Source: JAOUEA01 sp963734685 (GTDB taxonomy: Bacteria; Actinomycetota; UBA4738; HRBIN12). From it: a DNA stretch of 64,000 nt. The stretch is taken from assembly GCA_963734685.1 (NCBI GenBank), contig CAVTIC010000007.1, positions 1,116,001 to 1,180,000 on the forward strand, written 5' to 3'. Both the position numbers and the translations under genes were made by a program. Of this stretch, positions 53,309-61,622 are shown one piece after another; the first letter of the stretch is position 1, and each line of letters opens with the position of its first letter. The notes beneath the pieces are model-generated. The model worked only from the letters and a program-made list of their open reading frames with translations, was not told the origin of the DNA and made no database searches.

Positions 53309-54505
53309 ATGGCACCGAAGGTTCTCGTTCTCGGGGGCAATTTCGCGGGGCTCACCGCGGCGCTCAGCGTGAAGCAAGAGTTCGGCGACGAGGTTGACAT
53401 CACCGTTGTGTCGAAGTCCGACCGGTTCCAGTTCAACCCCTCGTTCATCTGGATCCCGTTCGGGAAGCGGAAGGCCAAGGACGTGATCTTCCCGGTGGCC
53501 AAGACCTTCGAGTCGCACGGCGTCGAGTTCGTCCACGGCGAGGCGACGTCGATCGACCTCGAGGCGAAGAAGGTCGAGACCTCGCGCGGCGAGTACGGGT
53601 ACGACTACCTCGTGATCGCCACCGGCTATCTCAACGACTTCGAAGTGATCCCCGGACTCGGCCCTGAGGGCAACGCCTACTCGATCACGTCCCTCGACGG
53701 CGCGGTCGATGCAGCTGAGGGCTGGGCGCGGTTCCTGAACCAACCCGGACCCGTCGTGGTCGGCGCGACCCAGGGCGCCGCGTGCTTCGGCGCCGCCTAC
53801 GAGTTCGTGTTCAACGTGGCGTATCACCTGAAGAAGCAGAAGCTCAAGGTGCCGGTCTCGTACGCGAGCGCCGAGCCATTCCCGGGCCACTTCGGCATCG
53901 GTGGGCTCCCCGGCGGCGAGAAGATGCTCGGGATGTTCTTCAAGCACACCGGCATCGAAGGCATCTTCGATGTCGCGATGGAGGAGATCGTGCCGGGCGA
54001 GATCCGTCTCACGGACGGTAAGAAGCTTCCGTTCCGCTACGCGATGGTCGTCCCGCCGTTCGTCGGTGCCGACGTGGTCAGGGCGAGCGGCCTCGGCAAC
54101 CCGAAGGGGTTCATCGATGTGAAGGACACCTACCAGACGCTCGGCGATCCGAACGTCTACGCGGTCGGCATCGCGGCCGCGGTCAACGCGCCGTGGCAGA
54201 CCGCGAACGCGGTGGGCGTGCCCAAGACCGGGTTCCCCGCCGAGACGATGGCCCACGTCGCTGCGACGAACATCGCGTCGCAGATCCGAGGCGAGGAACC
54301 GACGAAAGAGGAGGGGTTCGGCGACATCCCCGCCGTGTGCATCATGGACGCGGGCAACAACGGCGTCGCGATCCTGGCAGACAAGATGCTGCCACCGCGC
54401 AAGCACGGCGTGATGATCCCTGGCCCCCAGAACCACGCCGCCAAGATCGCGTTCGAGAAGTACTTCCTGTGGAAGATGAAGAACGGGTACGTACGGTTAC
54501 CTTGA
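53309..54505 (+). CDS. SQR-like FAD-dependent NAD(P)/quinone oxidoreductase
   Basis: 398 residues from the ATG 53309 (AGGAGG 6 bp upstream). FAD-binding VLVLGGNFAGLTAAL, the DYLVIATGY block, and the second nucleotide region GATQGAACFGAAYEF; then IDVKDTYQTLGDPNVYAVGIAAA near the FAD ring. Cysteines in AACFGA and AVCIMDAG are in places used by sulfide:quinone reductases, but the full SQR cysteine set is not proved. Likely a membrane-associated sulfide or NADH:quinone oxidoreductase. Sole gene of the cassette bounded by repeat copies B and C. Confidence 0.82.
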   Translation: MAPKVLVLGGNFAGLTAALSVKQEFGDEVDITVVSKSDRFQFNPSFIWIPFGKRKAKDVIFPVAKTFESHGVEFVHGEATSIDLEAKKVETSRGEYGYDYLVIATGYLNDFEVIPGLGPEGNAYSITSLDGAVDAAEGWARFLNQPGPVVVGATQGAACFGAAYEFVFNVAYHLKKQKLKVPVSYASAEPFPGHFGIGGLPGGEKMLGMFFKHTGIEGIFDVAMEEIVPGEIRLTDGKKLPFRYAMVVPPFVGADVVRASGLGNPKGFIDVKDTYQTLGDPNVYAVGIAAAVNAPWQTANAVGVPKTGFPAETMAHVAATNIASQIRGEEPTKEEGFGDIPAVCIMDAGNNGVAILADKMLPPRKHGVMIPGPQNHAAKIAFEKYFLWKMKNGYVRLP

Positions 54506-54539
54506 CCCCCTCCTCAGGTGGCGCTGACGCGATCTAGGG

Positions 54540-54692
54540 TGGGCGCTGAGGGTGTCGAACCGCCGACCTTCGCCTTGTAAGGGCGAGACGAACGTGCTGG
54601 TCAGGGAGTTGACCTGCGGAAACTCGGTGCCGTTGAGTACCGCTGCGTACCTCGGAGTGCCCTCGGCTTGTTATGCAGCTGCTATGCAGGGA
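54540..54692. repeat. att-like direct repeat with tRNA-Val 3' half, copy C
   Basis: tRNA-derived part 54540-54588 (minus strand, same anticodon loop CTTACAA), with three changes in the T arm so it could not fold as a tRNA. Arm part: GAGTACC-gctgc-GTACC-tcg-GAGTGCC and TGTTATGCAG-ctg-CTATGCAG. It starts 34 bp after the SQR-like stop and has the same orientation as A, B, D. Confidence 0.88.
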
Positions 54693-54944
54693 GGCTCGAG
54701 CGAAGGGCTCGGTCAGGGGTACGGCTCGAGAAGGTAGGCGGCGTTCTCTGCGCTGAGACCCAGCCCCCCACTTTGGGTGAGAGGGGTGGTTCGTTGTGGC
54801 CATGCTCCGTCAGCCCCCTGCCCGTCACTCCTTCGCCCGATTGCCCGCTGGGGCTCGTAGGGGAAGACTTCGAACCCTCACTGGTGCCCGCAGAGAGGGG
54901 CGGAGCCGTCTGACGGAAGCTCGCGCCTCTGACGGGAGGGTGTC

Positions 54945-55940
54945 ATGAGCCGTCTCACCTCAACGCGAGGATCCCGCGTCATCGCGACGCTCGGACTCGC
55001 CATCTTGGTGGCGTCCGCGACCATCGTGTCTCCGGCGACGGCGGCGCCGACCGCGACACTGCTGGTCGCCGGACTCGCAAGCGGATCGGGCAGCACGGTC
55101 GGACCGGATGGAGCGCTGTACGTCACCGAAGGAGCAGCGGGCCGTGTCTCGCGGGTCGATCCGCAGACGGGGAACGTCACGACCTATGCGAGTGGCCTGC
55201 CGCCCTCGATCGTCGGCATCGGTGGCGCGATGGATGTCGTGTTCAAGAGCGGGACCGCCTACGTGCTCGTGACGCTGGTCGGCTCGGATGTCGGGGGCAG
55301 CGATGTCGTCGGCATCTACCGGGTGGACGGGCCGGACGACTTCACCGTCATCGCGGACATCGGGGCATTCTCGTTGGCCAATCCACCCGCCACGGACTTC
55401 TTCGTCCCGACCGGGGTCCAGTACGCCATGGAGAAGCACCGCAATGGGTTCCTGGTGACAGACGGCCACCACAACCGGGTGCTGCGGGTGACCCTCGACG
55501 GGACGGTCACCGAGGTGATCACCTTCGGCAACATCGTGCCGACCGGCCTCGAGGTTCGCGGCAAGACGGTGTACATGGCGGAGGCCGGACCGGTGCCGCA
55601 TCTGCCCCGGGACGGCAAGATCGTGTCGTTCCGGACGAGGTCAGGAGCGGTCACCGACGTGGCCACTGGCGGTCGGCTACTCGTGGACGTGGAGTTCGGC
55701 GCGGGACACCAACTCTTCGCCCTGGCACAAGGCCACTTCACGCCCGGCCATGACGAGGGGTCGCCGGCGGACCCGAACACCGGCAAGCTGCTCAAGGTCG
55801 ATGGAGATGGCTTCACCGTCGTCGAGCGGCGTCTGAACCAGCCGACCTCGCTCGAAATCATCGGGAAGACCGCTTACGTCGTCACCCTGGGCGGAGAGAT
55901 CTGGAAGATCGACCTGGAACAAGACGAAGATCATGATTGA
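54945..55940 (+). CDS. Secreted ScyD/ScyE-like beta-propeller protein
   Basis: 331 residues. Signal peptide (LGLAILVASATIVSPATAAPT), then NHL/SMP30-style blades: GLASGSGSTVGPDGALYVTEG, AGRVSRVDPQTGNVTTYASGLP, GFLVTDGHHNRVLRVTLDG, LLKVDGDGFTVVERRLNQPTSLE. The ScyD/ScyE family is named after cyanobacterial scytonemin genes but is common in actinobacteria as exported proteins of unknown function. Ribosome site GGGAGGG. Confidence 0.82.
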   Translation: MSRLTSTRGSRVIATLGLAILVASATIVSPATAAPTATLLVAGLASGSGSTVGPDGALYVTEGAAGRVSRVDPQTGNVTTYASGLPPSIVGIGGAMDVVFKSGTAYVLVTLVGSDVGGSDVVGIYRVDGPDDFTVIADIGAFSLANPPATDFFVPTGVQYAMEKHRNGFLVTDGHHNRVLRVTLDGTVTEVITFGNIVPTGLEVRGKTVYMAEAGPVPHLPRDGKIVSFRTRSGAVTDVATGGRLLVDVEFGAGHQLFALAQGHFTPGHDEGSPADPNTGKLLKVDGDGFTVVERRLNQPTSLEIIGKTAYVVTLGGEIWKIDLEQDEDHD

Positions 55941-56224
55941 CGCCAGATGTAGCGGGTCAGGTCATCGCGGAGGGCGGCAGGAATCTCCACGCTAGCCAGC
56001 CCTAGGAGCCACCCGGCCCGTTGGGTCAGCCGGCGGGCACGGGTTGGACTCTAGATCTTCTGGACCTCCATGCAGAGACAGCCGTGGTCGGAGCAGTCGG
56101 CGATCCACGCGAGCTAGGTTGATGGGGTCGGCTCCCTCGGCCATCCGAGCACCGTGACCTCGGCACCGTCGAAGTCCTTGAACGCTATGTGCTCGACCTC
56201 GACGCGCGAGGCGAACGCCCGCCG

Positions 56225-56503
56225 TCAGTATGGTGGGCACTCGACGCCAGGCCCCGTTGTGACTCTGAGCCGATACTTCTCCCCTGACTTGACGGTCAGG
56301 CTGATCCGGCACCGATTCGTCGGAGGGTCGAGGGCGCTTGTCTGGCCCGGTTCGGGACACATGGCTTCACAGGGGCGCTCGTAGGTCAAGATGGAGTACC
56401 TGTCGGGTGCCAGCAACTCCCGCATGACGAACTCCAGCTCGTTGGCCGAGTAGCTGCGCTCGAGGATGAGCTCACCCGCACGTGTTCGCACGCGCAGGAA
56501 GAG
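56225..56503 (-). pseudogene. Unknown gene truncated by IS481
   Basis: The open frame LDLFLRVRTRAGELILERSY ... LLAPDRYSILTYERP ... YRLRVTTGPGVECPPY stops at 56225. Its 5' side ends exactly where IS481 sequence begins (56504), so the original start is lost; a GTG at 56491 could still be used. No family recognised. About 280 bp to the left (to the ScyD gene) hold further scraps such as WIADCSDHGCLCMEVQ but no complete gene. Confidence 0.5.
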
Positions 56504-56757
56504 GTCCAGCGAGCCCCTCGGCCGCGAACCTCGAGAGCCACTTGTAGGCGGTGGCGCGAGAAACGCTCATCGCCTCGGCCGCGGCGACCGCAGACCATCC
56601 GTCCACGAGCACCCGCTCGACGAGCACTTTTCGCCCGAGCGGGGTGAGCTTCGCCCTACGATGGGCCACGAGAGCCTCCTTCCGGTTCGGAGTTCGGACA
56701 AACCCCAAACCGTGGAGGGAGGCTCTCGTCTGTCAACAACCCAGGTGGGAACTACAG
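56504..56757 (-). mobile_element. IS481-family remnant, copy 1 (5' end only)
   Basis: 254 bp almost identical to copy 2 at 60821 (two differences seen). Begins with terminal TGTAGTTCCCACCT at 56757, then ribosome site and transposase start VAHRRAKLTPLGRKVLVERV, with the helix-turn-helix VDGWSAVAAAEAMSVSRATAYKWL. Cut after GLAG, so the DDE domain is missing. Points leftwards. Confidence 0.85.
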
Positions 56758-56888
56758 CTAGCCCAGGAACCGAGAACCTCCTCCAGCCCTTGGTCGTCTG
56801 GGGAGCTCGATAGGGCGACCGGCTCATTGGCGAGACCGGCTCAGACATGACACGGATCGCTTGGCGTGTGGATCGAACTGGGTGGCCG

Positions 56889-57806
56889 CTACGGGTTCTC
56901 ACATCCGCGGACCTGGTCCTCCGCGCCCGCGGAGCACGTATCAACCCCAGCCCCTCCGGAGAAGAGATCGACGATCGGCACATCCACCTCGCCCTCCTGG
57001 AGCAGGTCGTTCCCGTCGTTGCCGAAGAGGCGATCAGCGCCGACACCGGCGTGAAGGTCGTCGTTGCCTCCGCCGCCGATCACCAGGTCGTCACCGTCTT
57101 CCTCGTCGCCGAAGTTCAAGGCGTCCCGCCCGTGACCGCCCCGGATCTCATCGTTCCCGTCGACGCCGGTGACGAAATCGGGTCCGCCCCCTCCGGACAT
57201 CCGATCGTCCCCGCCGCCACCATCGATGATGTCGCTGCCGCCCCTCCCGCAGATGAGATCGTCGCCGTCGCCGCCGAAGATGATCTGGCGGTCCCCATCG
57301 CCGACGATCACGTCCGGGCCCGGAGTGCCGTCGATCCGTTCATCACCGGTGTTCGTGATCGTTGGGGGGACGCCGAAGCACGTGGGCGCGCCGGCCCTGA
57401 TGCGCACGATGCCGTTGTCCCCGATGCTCGGGCAATCGACTTCCTCGTCCGAACAGTCCGTGTTCACGAAGGTGTCGAACCGAGCCTGACCCGTCACGAA
57501 CGTCGAGAACTCGTTCGCAATCACGACGACGGACCACGACACCGTCTCTGCGGCGGAACAGGAGAAAGTCGCCGTGCCTCCCCCGTTGAGCGTGATGTCG
57601 CCGGGAGGCTGGATGAGCACAACTCCAACGTTCCCCGACGCAGCGGCCCCCAGGCACGTAAGCGTGCCGTTCACCTGCACCTGCGTTGGCGAAAGGAGGA
57701 TCGCCGTTCCGTTCGTGGTCACCTCGAGGGAGTGCGTGGCGCTGGCGGCTGTGGACGAGGCGAGGATGGCGAGCACCGGTGCCATGATGAGGGATATCCG
57801 TCGCAT
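56889..57806 (-). CDS. Secreted calcium-binding (RTX-like beta-roll) protein
   Basis: 305 residues, intact. Signal peptide (IMAPVLAILASSTAASATHS); an Ig/beta-sandwich-like region (~25-130) with cysteines (TCLGAA, FSCSAAE, DCSDEEVDC); then ~145-305 beta-roll repeats GGxGxDxI/L (IFGGDGDDLICGRGGSDIIDGGGGDDRMSGG is one run), interrupted by GDEEDGDDLVIGG, ending FSGGAGVDTCSAGAEDQVRGC. Probable exported Ca2+-binding structural or adhesion protein. Paralogue of the broken gene at 36540-37150, sharing the same C-terminal ~150-residue plan. Confidence 0.88.
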   Translation of the reverse strand: MRRISLIMAPVLAILASSTAASATHSLEVTTNGTAILLSPTQVQVNGTLTCLGAAASGNVGVVLIQPPGDITLNGGGTATFSCSAAETVSWSVVVIANEFSTFVTGQARFDTFVNTDCSDEEVDCPSIGDNGIVRIRAGAPTCFGVPPTITNTGDERIDGTPGPDVIVGDGDRQIIFGGDGDDLICGRGGSDIIDGGGGDDRMSGGGGPDFVTGVDGNDEIRGGHGRDALNFGDEEDGDDLVIGGGGNDDLHAGVGADRLFGNDGNDLLQEGEVDVPIVDLFSGGAGVDTCSAGAEDQVRGCENP

Positions 57807-57930
57807 GTCGGCGTCCTTGGGTCGGGGGAGCGCAGCGTAGCCACGCGTCGCGCCGCGTTACCAGGGCCGAAAGGCCAGAAGCGTGTGTGCGCCTGGTCGC
57901 GCGTCACGCTGCAAGGCAGCCCTTGGGACG

Positions 57931-57999
57931 CGAACCTCTAACCCTTCGCCTCGTTCAGGGCCAGGGGAACATGGCGGTCAGGATGTTGAGTAGGTGCGC
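57931..57999. repeat. att-like direct repeat, decayed copy E
   Basis: CGAACCTCTAACCCTTCGCC and then AACATGGCGGTCAGGATGTTGAG align to copies B-D with about one change in four or five bases. The arm repeats are no longer recognisable. It lies in a 400-bp gene-free gap (57807-58210) that otherwise shows nothing I can name. Confidence 0.6.
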
Positions 58000-58210
58000 C
58001 CATCGGACGTTGCCCCGACCCGTGTCCGCTTGCGTGCCTTGACCTCCCTGCTTCTCGCGCTGATGACATCCGGTGCGGTCGTCTGCTAGACACCCTGATC
58101 CGTCGACCTCAACATGAGCTCAGGGGGAGAGTCCCCACTGACGGGCGCGTTCACATCCGCTGGGGCTGGTTGATCGGAAGGCGCCCGCTGCGGCCATGGA
58201 TCTCGGCCTC

Positions 58211-58732
58211 TTAGAACGGCTTCGTCACCATCAGCAGCAACACGACGAAGATCATCGCAAGCTCGTACCATCGCGCTGCCGTGACGACTGGATCATGTAG
58301 CGCGGCGGAGAGCTCCGGGGTGACCCTGCCCGCCTCGGTGGCCGTCGACAGCGCGGACTCGAAAACCCTTCCCCGAGGGATGAAGATCAACGGGACGAGA
58401 GGGATGGCCGTCGCGAACAGGATCAGCGAGATCGGCAGCCATAGCGCTCCCTCCCCCCAGAGGGGAAGGTCCTCCGCCCACCACGTCAGGATCCCCAGGA
58501 CCAACACGGCGAAGGATCCGGGGATGACGAGGAACCGCTCGAACGGTCCCGCTGCCTCCACCAAGCGTTGAACGTCGTTGATGTCGTTGGTTCGTCGTCG
58601 CGCTCTGCCGAGCAGGATGTCTCGCCCGACGAGCCCGGCGACGAACGCGAACGCCGAGAGAACGTGGAGGAACCTCACGACATCGCTCAGGCCCACATTC
58701 GGCAGCGTTCCGGAGGCGGAACGCCCTGTCAA
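58211..58732 (-). CDS. DUF2269-like membrane protein
   Basis: 173 residues, four helices (VVRFLHVLSAFAFVAGLVG, FERFLVIPGSFAVLVLGI, WLPISLILFATAIPLVPLIF, WYELAMIFVVLLLMV). The opening helix with LHVLSAFAF and the spacing match DUF2269/predicted integral membrane proteins; function unknown. Start ATG 58732 or GTG 58696. Confidence 0.75.
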   Translation of the reverse strand: MTGRSASGTLPNVGLSDVVRFLHVLSAFAFVAGLVGRDILLGRARRRTNDINDVQRLVEAAGPFERFLVIPGSFAVLVLGILTWWAEDLPLWGEGALWLPISLILFATAIPLVPLIFIPRGRVFESALSTATEAGRVTPELSAALHDPVVTAARWYELAMIFVVLLLMVTKPF

Positions 58733-58766
58733 CCAGCGCCGCCGCCGGCGTCCGAGGTCGCCTGGC

Positions 58767-59229
58767 TCAGGGTGCCTCTTCCTGCCTGGGCCACGTCCAC
58801 GCGTACCAGATGATCAGCACCAGGAGGGCGCTCTCCGAGACGCTCAAGAACCAGAAGTACCCCGATGTCTCGCCGATCGCCGCAGCGATGATCGAGACGA
58901 GGTACAGGCTCGGCAGGATGATGTTGGTCCAGCGGTTGACGGTGGGGCTCAGAACCAGCGAGAGGAACACCATCCACGCTCGCGATCGCGATGTAGAGCG
59001 AGATCGCGAAGAGGAAGACCTGTGTGATCGCGATCCCCGAGATCTCGCCGGCCATCACCTCCTCGATCTGACCCGGGTTGAAGAAGCCGAAGATGTCCCC
59101 GTATGCGAACAGGAAGAGCGTGGCGATCCACAGGGCTGCGATCTTGAACCGCACGCCCACCTTCACGTCGATGAATGTCCTGGAGCTTGCGCTGGTCACC
59201 TCGGCCCCCTCCTCCGTCGGCCTGGTCAA
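58767..59229 (-). pseudogene. DUF6326-like membrane protein, one frameshift
   Basis: N-terminal part SRTFIDVKVGVRFKIAALWI, FAYGDIFGFFNPGQIEEVMAGE, FLFAISLYIAIAS in one frame. A single extra base at ~58974 separates it from VMVFLSLVLSPTVNRWTNII ... YFWFLSVSESALLVLIIWYAWTWP in another. Together a normal four-helix DUF6326 protein. Follows the DUF2269 gene on the same strand upstream. Confidence 0.75.
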
Positions 59230-59281
59230 GTCTAGGCCCGACCCCCTACGAGAGCCGACCCCAGCCGTGCGGAGGCCCTAT

Positions 59282-59625
59282 CGTGCCCGGCTCCATCACC
59301 CACTAGTCGATGTGCTCGGTGACGAGCCCATCGTGGTCGAACCGGAGCATGCCCACCCCCGCGAGCGTGTTGTCGCCGTCTTCGACCTCCTGGAGCTGCG
59401 CCCAGTACCCGAGCGCCGCTCGGTCACCATCGACCATCGGGGCGCCGAACCAACAGCGAGTAACTTCGGTCTCCCGGGCGAACGCCCGGGTCACGTACCC
59501 GAGGGCGCCGCCGCCGTCCGGATCCCGGAACGGATGCGAGCGGTACGTCGCACCCTCCGCGGAGAGGGCCGAGATCAGGCTGACGTCTCGGATCGGCCAA
59601 CAACGGAGCCAACGTGGGCGTGGGC
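59282..59625 (-). pseudogene. NTF2-like (SnoaL-type) protein, nonsense mutation
   Basis: ISALSAEGATYRSHPFRDPDG, YVTRAFARETEVTRCWFGAP, MLRFDHDGLVTEHID then TAG at 59303-59305 followed in frame by WVMEPGT; related proteins continue EHIDYW, so TAC seems to have become TAG. The N-terminal side runs into IS3 sequence, so the start is lost. Ligand unknown. Confidence 0.5.
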
Positions 59626-59637
59626 GCAGACCGGGGC

Positions 59638-60090
59638 CGGCGGTCCATGACGACCTCGTGCACCGGGAGTTCACCGCGGCTCACCCGAACGAAGTGGCTC
59701 ACCGACATCACCGAGCATCCGACCGCCGAGGGCAAGCTCTATCTGTGCGCGATCAAGGACGCCTGCTCGAACCGGATCGTCGGCTACTCGATCGATGATG
59801 GGATGAAGGCGACCCTCGCGGTCGCCGCGCTCCGCAACGCCACCGCGCTGCGAGGCTGCCGCGGCACGGTGGTTCATTCGGACGGAGGTTCCCAGTTCCG
59901 ATCGGCGAGGTTCGTGCGAGCGCTCCGCGAGAACGGCCTCATCGGTTCGATGGGACGGACCGGGACCTGCGGGGACAACGCCGCGATGGAGTACGAGGGA
60001 GGAGCTGCGCCTGGCGATGGTCATATGGATCGAGCGGACCTACCACCGCGGCGTCGTCAACGCGGCCTCGGCAAGGGAGGCGCACAGCGC
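59638..60090 (+). mobile_element. IS3-family transposase (orfB) remnant
   Basis: Integrase-core pieces in three frames: HDDLVHREFTA, then WLTDITEHPTAEGKLYLCAI (first Asp), TVVHSDGGSQFRSARFVRAL (second Asp), GDNAAME (Glu), and in another frame LRLAMVIWIERTYH. The DDE triad is present but the frame is broken after NAAME and the N-terminal half is missing. No inverted repeats found. Confidence 0.75.
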
Positions 60091-60172
60091 CCCACAGGCA
60101 TCCTCCGTGCCGTCCCTGTGCTCGAGCGACAGCAGCAGTAGCGAGGCTGACGTAGGCTGCCACCAGGCGGTG

Positions 60173-60514
60173 ATGGTGCGCTCCCGGAAGGCTCGGATTC
60201 TCCTAGTGCTGGTCGGCCTTGCTGTGGTGATGGTGGGCTGGTTCTCGTGGAGCTTGGAGCAGGAGTACGGCTCGGGAACCAACTTCGGCCTCGAGATCAA
60301 GCCGGACGACACGGTCGTTGTGTACGACGTGGATGAGCAAGCGGGAACAAGGAGCCCTGTCTTCGAGGGGTCCTCCCAGGATGCAGAGGCGTACATGGAG
60401 CGGCGTCGGGCCGAGGGTGAGAGCTTCGTGATTCCCGGGTTAGTCGTCGCTCTAGGCGTTGTTCTCGTTGTTGTAGGCCTGCTCCCATTCCAAAGGATGC
60501 GGGGCGGATCCTGA
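60173..60514 (+). CDS. Small two-helix membrane protein, unknown
   Basis: 113 residues from the ATG at 60173. Helix 1 RILLVLVGLAVVMVGWFSW, an extracellular acidic loop (~30-80, EIKPDDTVVVYDVDEQAG), helix 2 VIPGLVVALGVVLVVVGLLPF. No family recognised. Lies between the IS3 and IS481 remnants and so is probably accessory DNA. Confidence 0.6.
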   Translation: MVRSRKARILLVLVGLAVVMVGWFSWSLEQEYGSGTNFGLEIKPDDTVVVYDVDEQAGTRSPVFEGSSQDAEAYMERRRAEGESFVIPGLVVALGVVLVVVGLLPFQRMRGGS

Positions 60515-60646
60515 CGGCCGGGCGTCCCGACCTAGCAGTAGGGACTCGGCAGGCGTGCTCGTCGCTAGTGGCTGCAACGGCGGCAAGTGCCTACAGGCAC
60601 TGGGCAGGCGCAAGGGCGCGCACAGGCGACGCGCTACCATCACCTG

Positions 60647-60784
60647 ATGGCCGACAAAGCGGCGAACCAAGCCGAGCTCGACCGCATCCGGTGGGATGAG
60701 TGGATCAAAGGCGTCACGAGCTCCGCACAGGAGGCATGGGCATCGGGCCGTACCTTCTATCATTCTGGCTCTGTCCCGGAATGA
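60647..60784 (+). CDS. Small hypothetical protein
   Basis: 45 residues (MADKAANQAELDRIRWDEW ... FYHSGSVPE). Composition is protein-like and unlike GC shadows, but there is no clear ribosome site and no family. Ends 36 bp before IS481 copy 2. Confidence 0.35.
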   Translation: MADKAANQAELDRIRWDEWIKGVTSSAQEAWASGRTFYHSGSVPE

Positions 60785-60820
60785 CCCTGCCGGGGTGATG
60801 GCTGGCAAGGACGGCCTAGG

Positions 60821-61119
60821 TGTAGTTCCCACCTAGGTTGTTGACAGACGAGAGCCTCCCTGCACGGTTTGGGGTTTGTCCGAACTCCGAACCGGAAGGA
60901 GGCTCTCGTGGCCCATCGTAGGGCGAAGCTCACCCCGCTCGGGCGAAAAGTGCTCGTCGAGCGGGTGCTCGTGGACGGATGGTCTGCGGTCGCCGCGGCC
61001 GAGGCGATGAGCGTTTCTCGCGCCACCGCCTACAAGTGGCTCTCGAGGTTCGCGGCCGAGGGGCTCGCTGGACTGCAGGATCGCACCTCTGCTCCGCACC
61101 GCCGCCCCCGAATCCAATG
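60821..61119 (+). mobile_element. IS481-family remnant, copy 2 (5' end only)
   Basis: Begins with TGTAGTTCCCACCT at 60821, followed by the same leader and transposase N-terminus as copy 1, extending a little further (GLQDRTSAPHRRPR) before homology stops near 61119. Points rightwards. With copy 1 it brackets 56758-60820 in inverted orientation with both terminal ends facing inward. Confidence 0.85.
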
Positions 61120-61424
61120 AGAGCCCCGAAGCGCCCGTGCCTGTCACAGGCGGACACACAGCAGCTCAACCGGAGCGCCTCCAAGGTCGGGGTCTGCAAG
61201 TCACGGAGCTTTCGGAGGGCGCCGTGCTTGCTTAGCTGTGGGGACCCGCGCCGGTTGAGCCCTTGCTTTCCAAGCAACTCGTTCCTAGCAAGCGGGCGGC
61301 TCCATATCGACGTGAAGATCGGAACAGAGGGTGGCGATTCCGGATGTCTTGTCTTGCAGACCCTTCTTCCCGCAGGCCATCCGGCTCAGTCAGTCGGCCG
61401 AAATTACCTCCTAGGCACGAATTC
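61120..61424. other. Gap between IS481 copy 2 and repeat copy D
   Basis: ~305 bp, less GC-biased than the surroundings. No gene, tRNA or clear hairpin recognised; probably remnant DNA beyond the IS truncation point. Confidence 0.45.
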
Positions 61425-61578
61425 TCGCGCTGAGGGTCTCGAACCCCCGACCTTCGCCTTGTAAGGGCGAGACGAATCGGCAGGTCAGGGCGTTGAGCAG
61501 CGGAAACGGTGTGTCGTTGAGTACCGCTGAGTACCTTGGAGTGCCTTCGGGTTGTTATGCAGGTGTTATGCAGAGAGA
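61425..61578. repeat. att-like direct repeat with tRNA-Val 3' half, copy D
   Basis: tRNA-derived part 61425-61473 (minus strand; anticodon loop CTTACAA, T-loop TTCGAGA); the acceptor start has changed. Arm part is the clearest of all: GAGTACC-gct-GAGTACC-ttg-GAGTGCC, then TGTTATGCAG-g-TGTTATGCAG. Rightmost copy; beyond it ordinary genes resume, so it marks the right edge of the accretion zone in this window. Confidence 0.88.
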
Positions 61579-61622
61579 GGGATTGGCGCCAAGCCCGGTC
61601 GCCCGATCCCGCTTGATACTCG

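Noticed and set aside
54552..54913. Short ORFs conserved between repeat copies as small proteins
   Set aside because: The conservation follows the DNA repeats (short direct repeats, indels not in multiples of three), so it is not evidence of coding.
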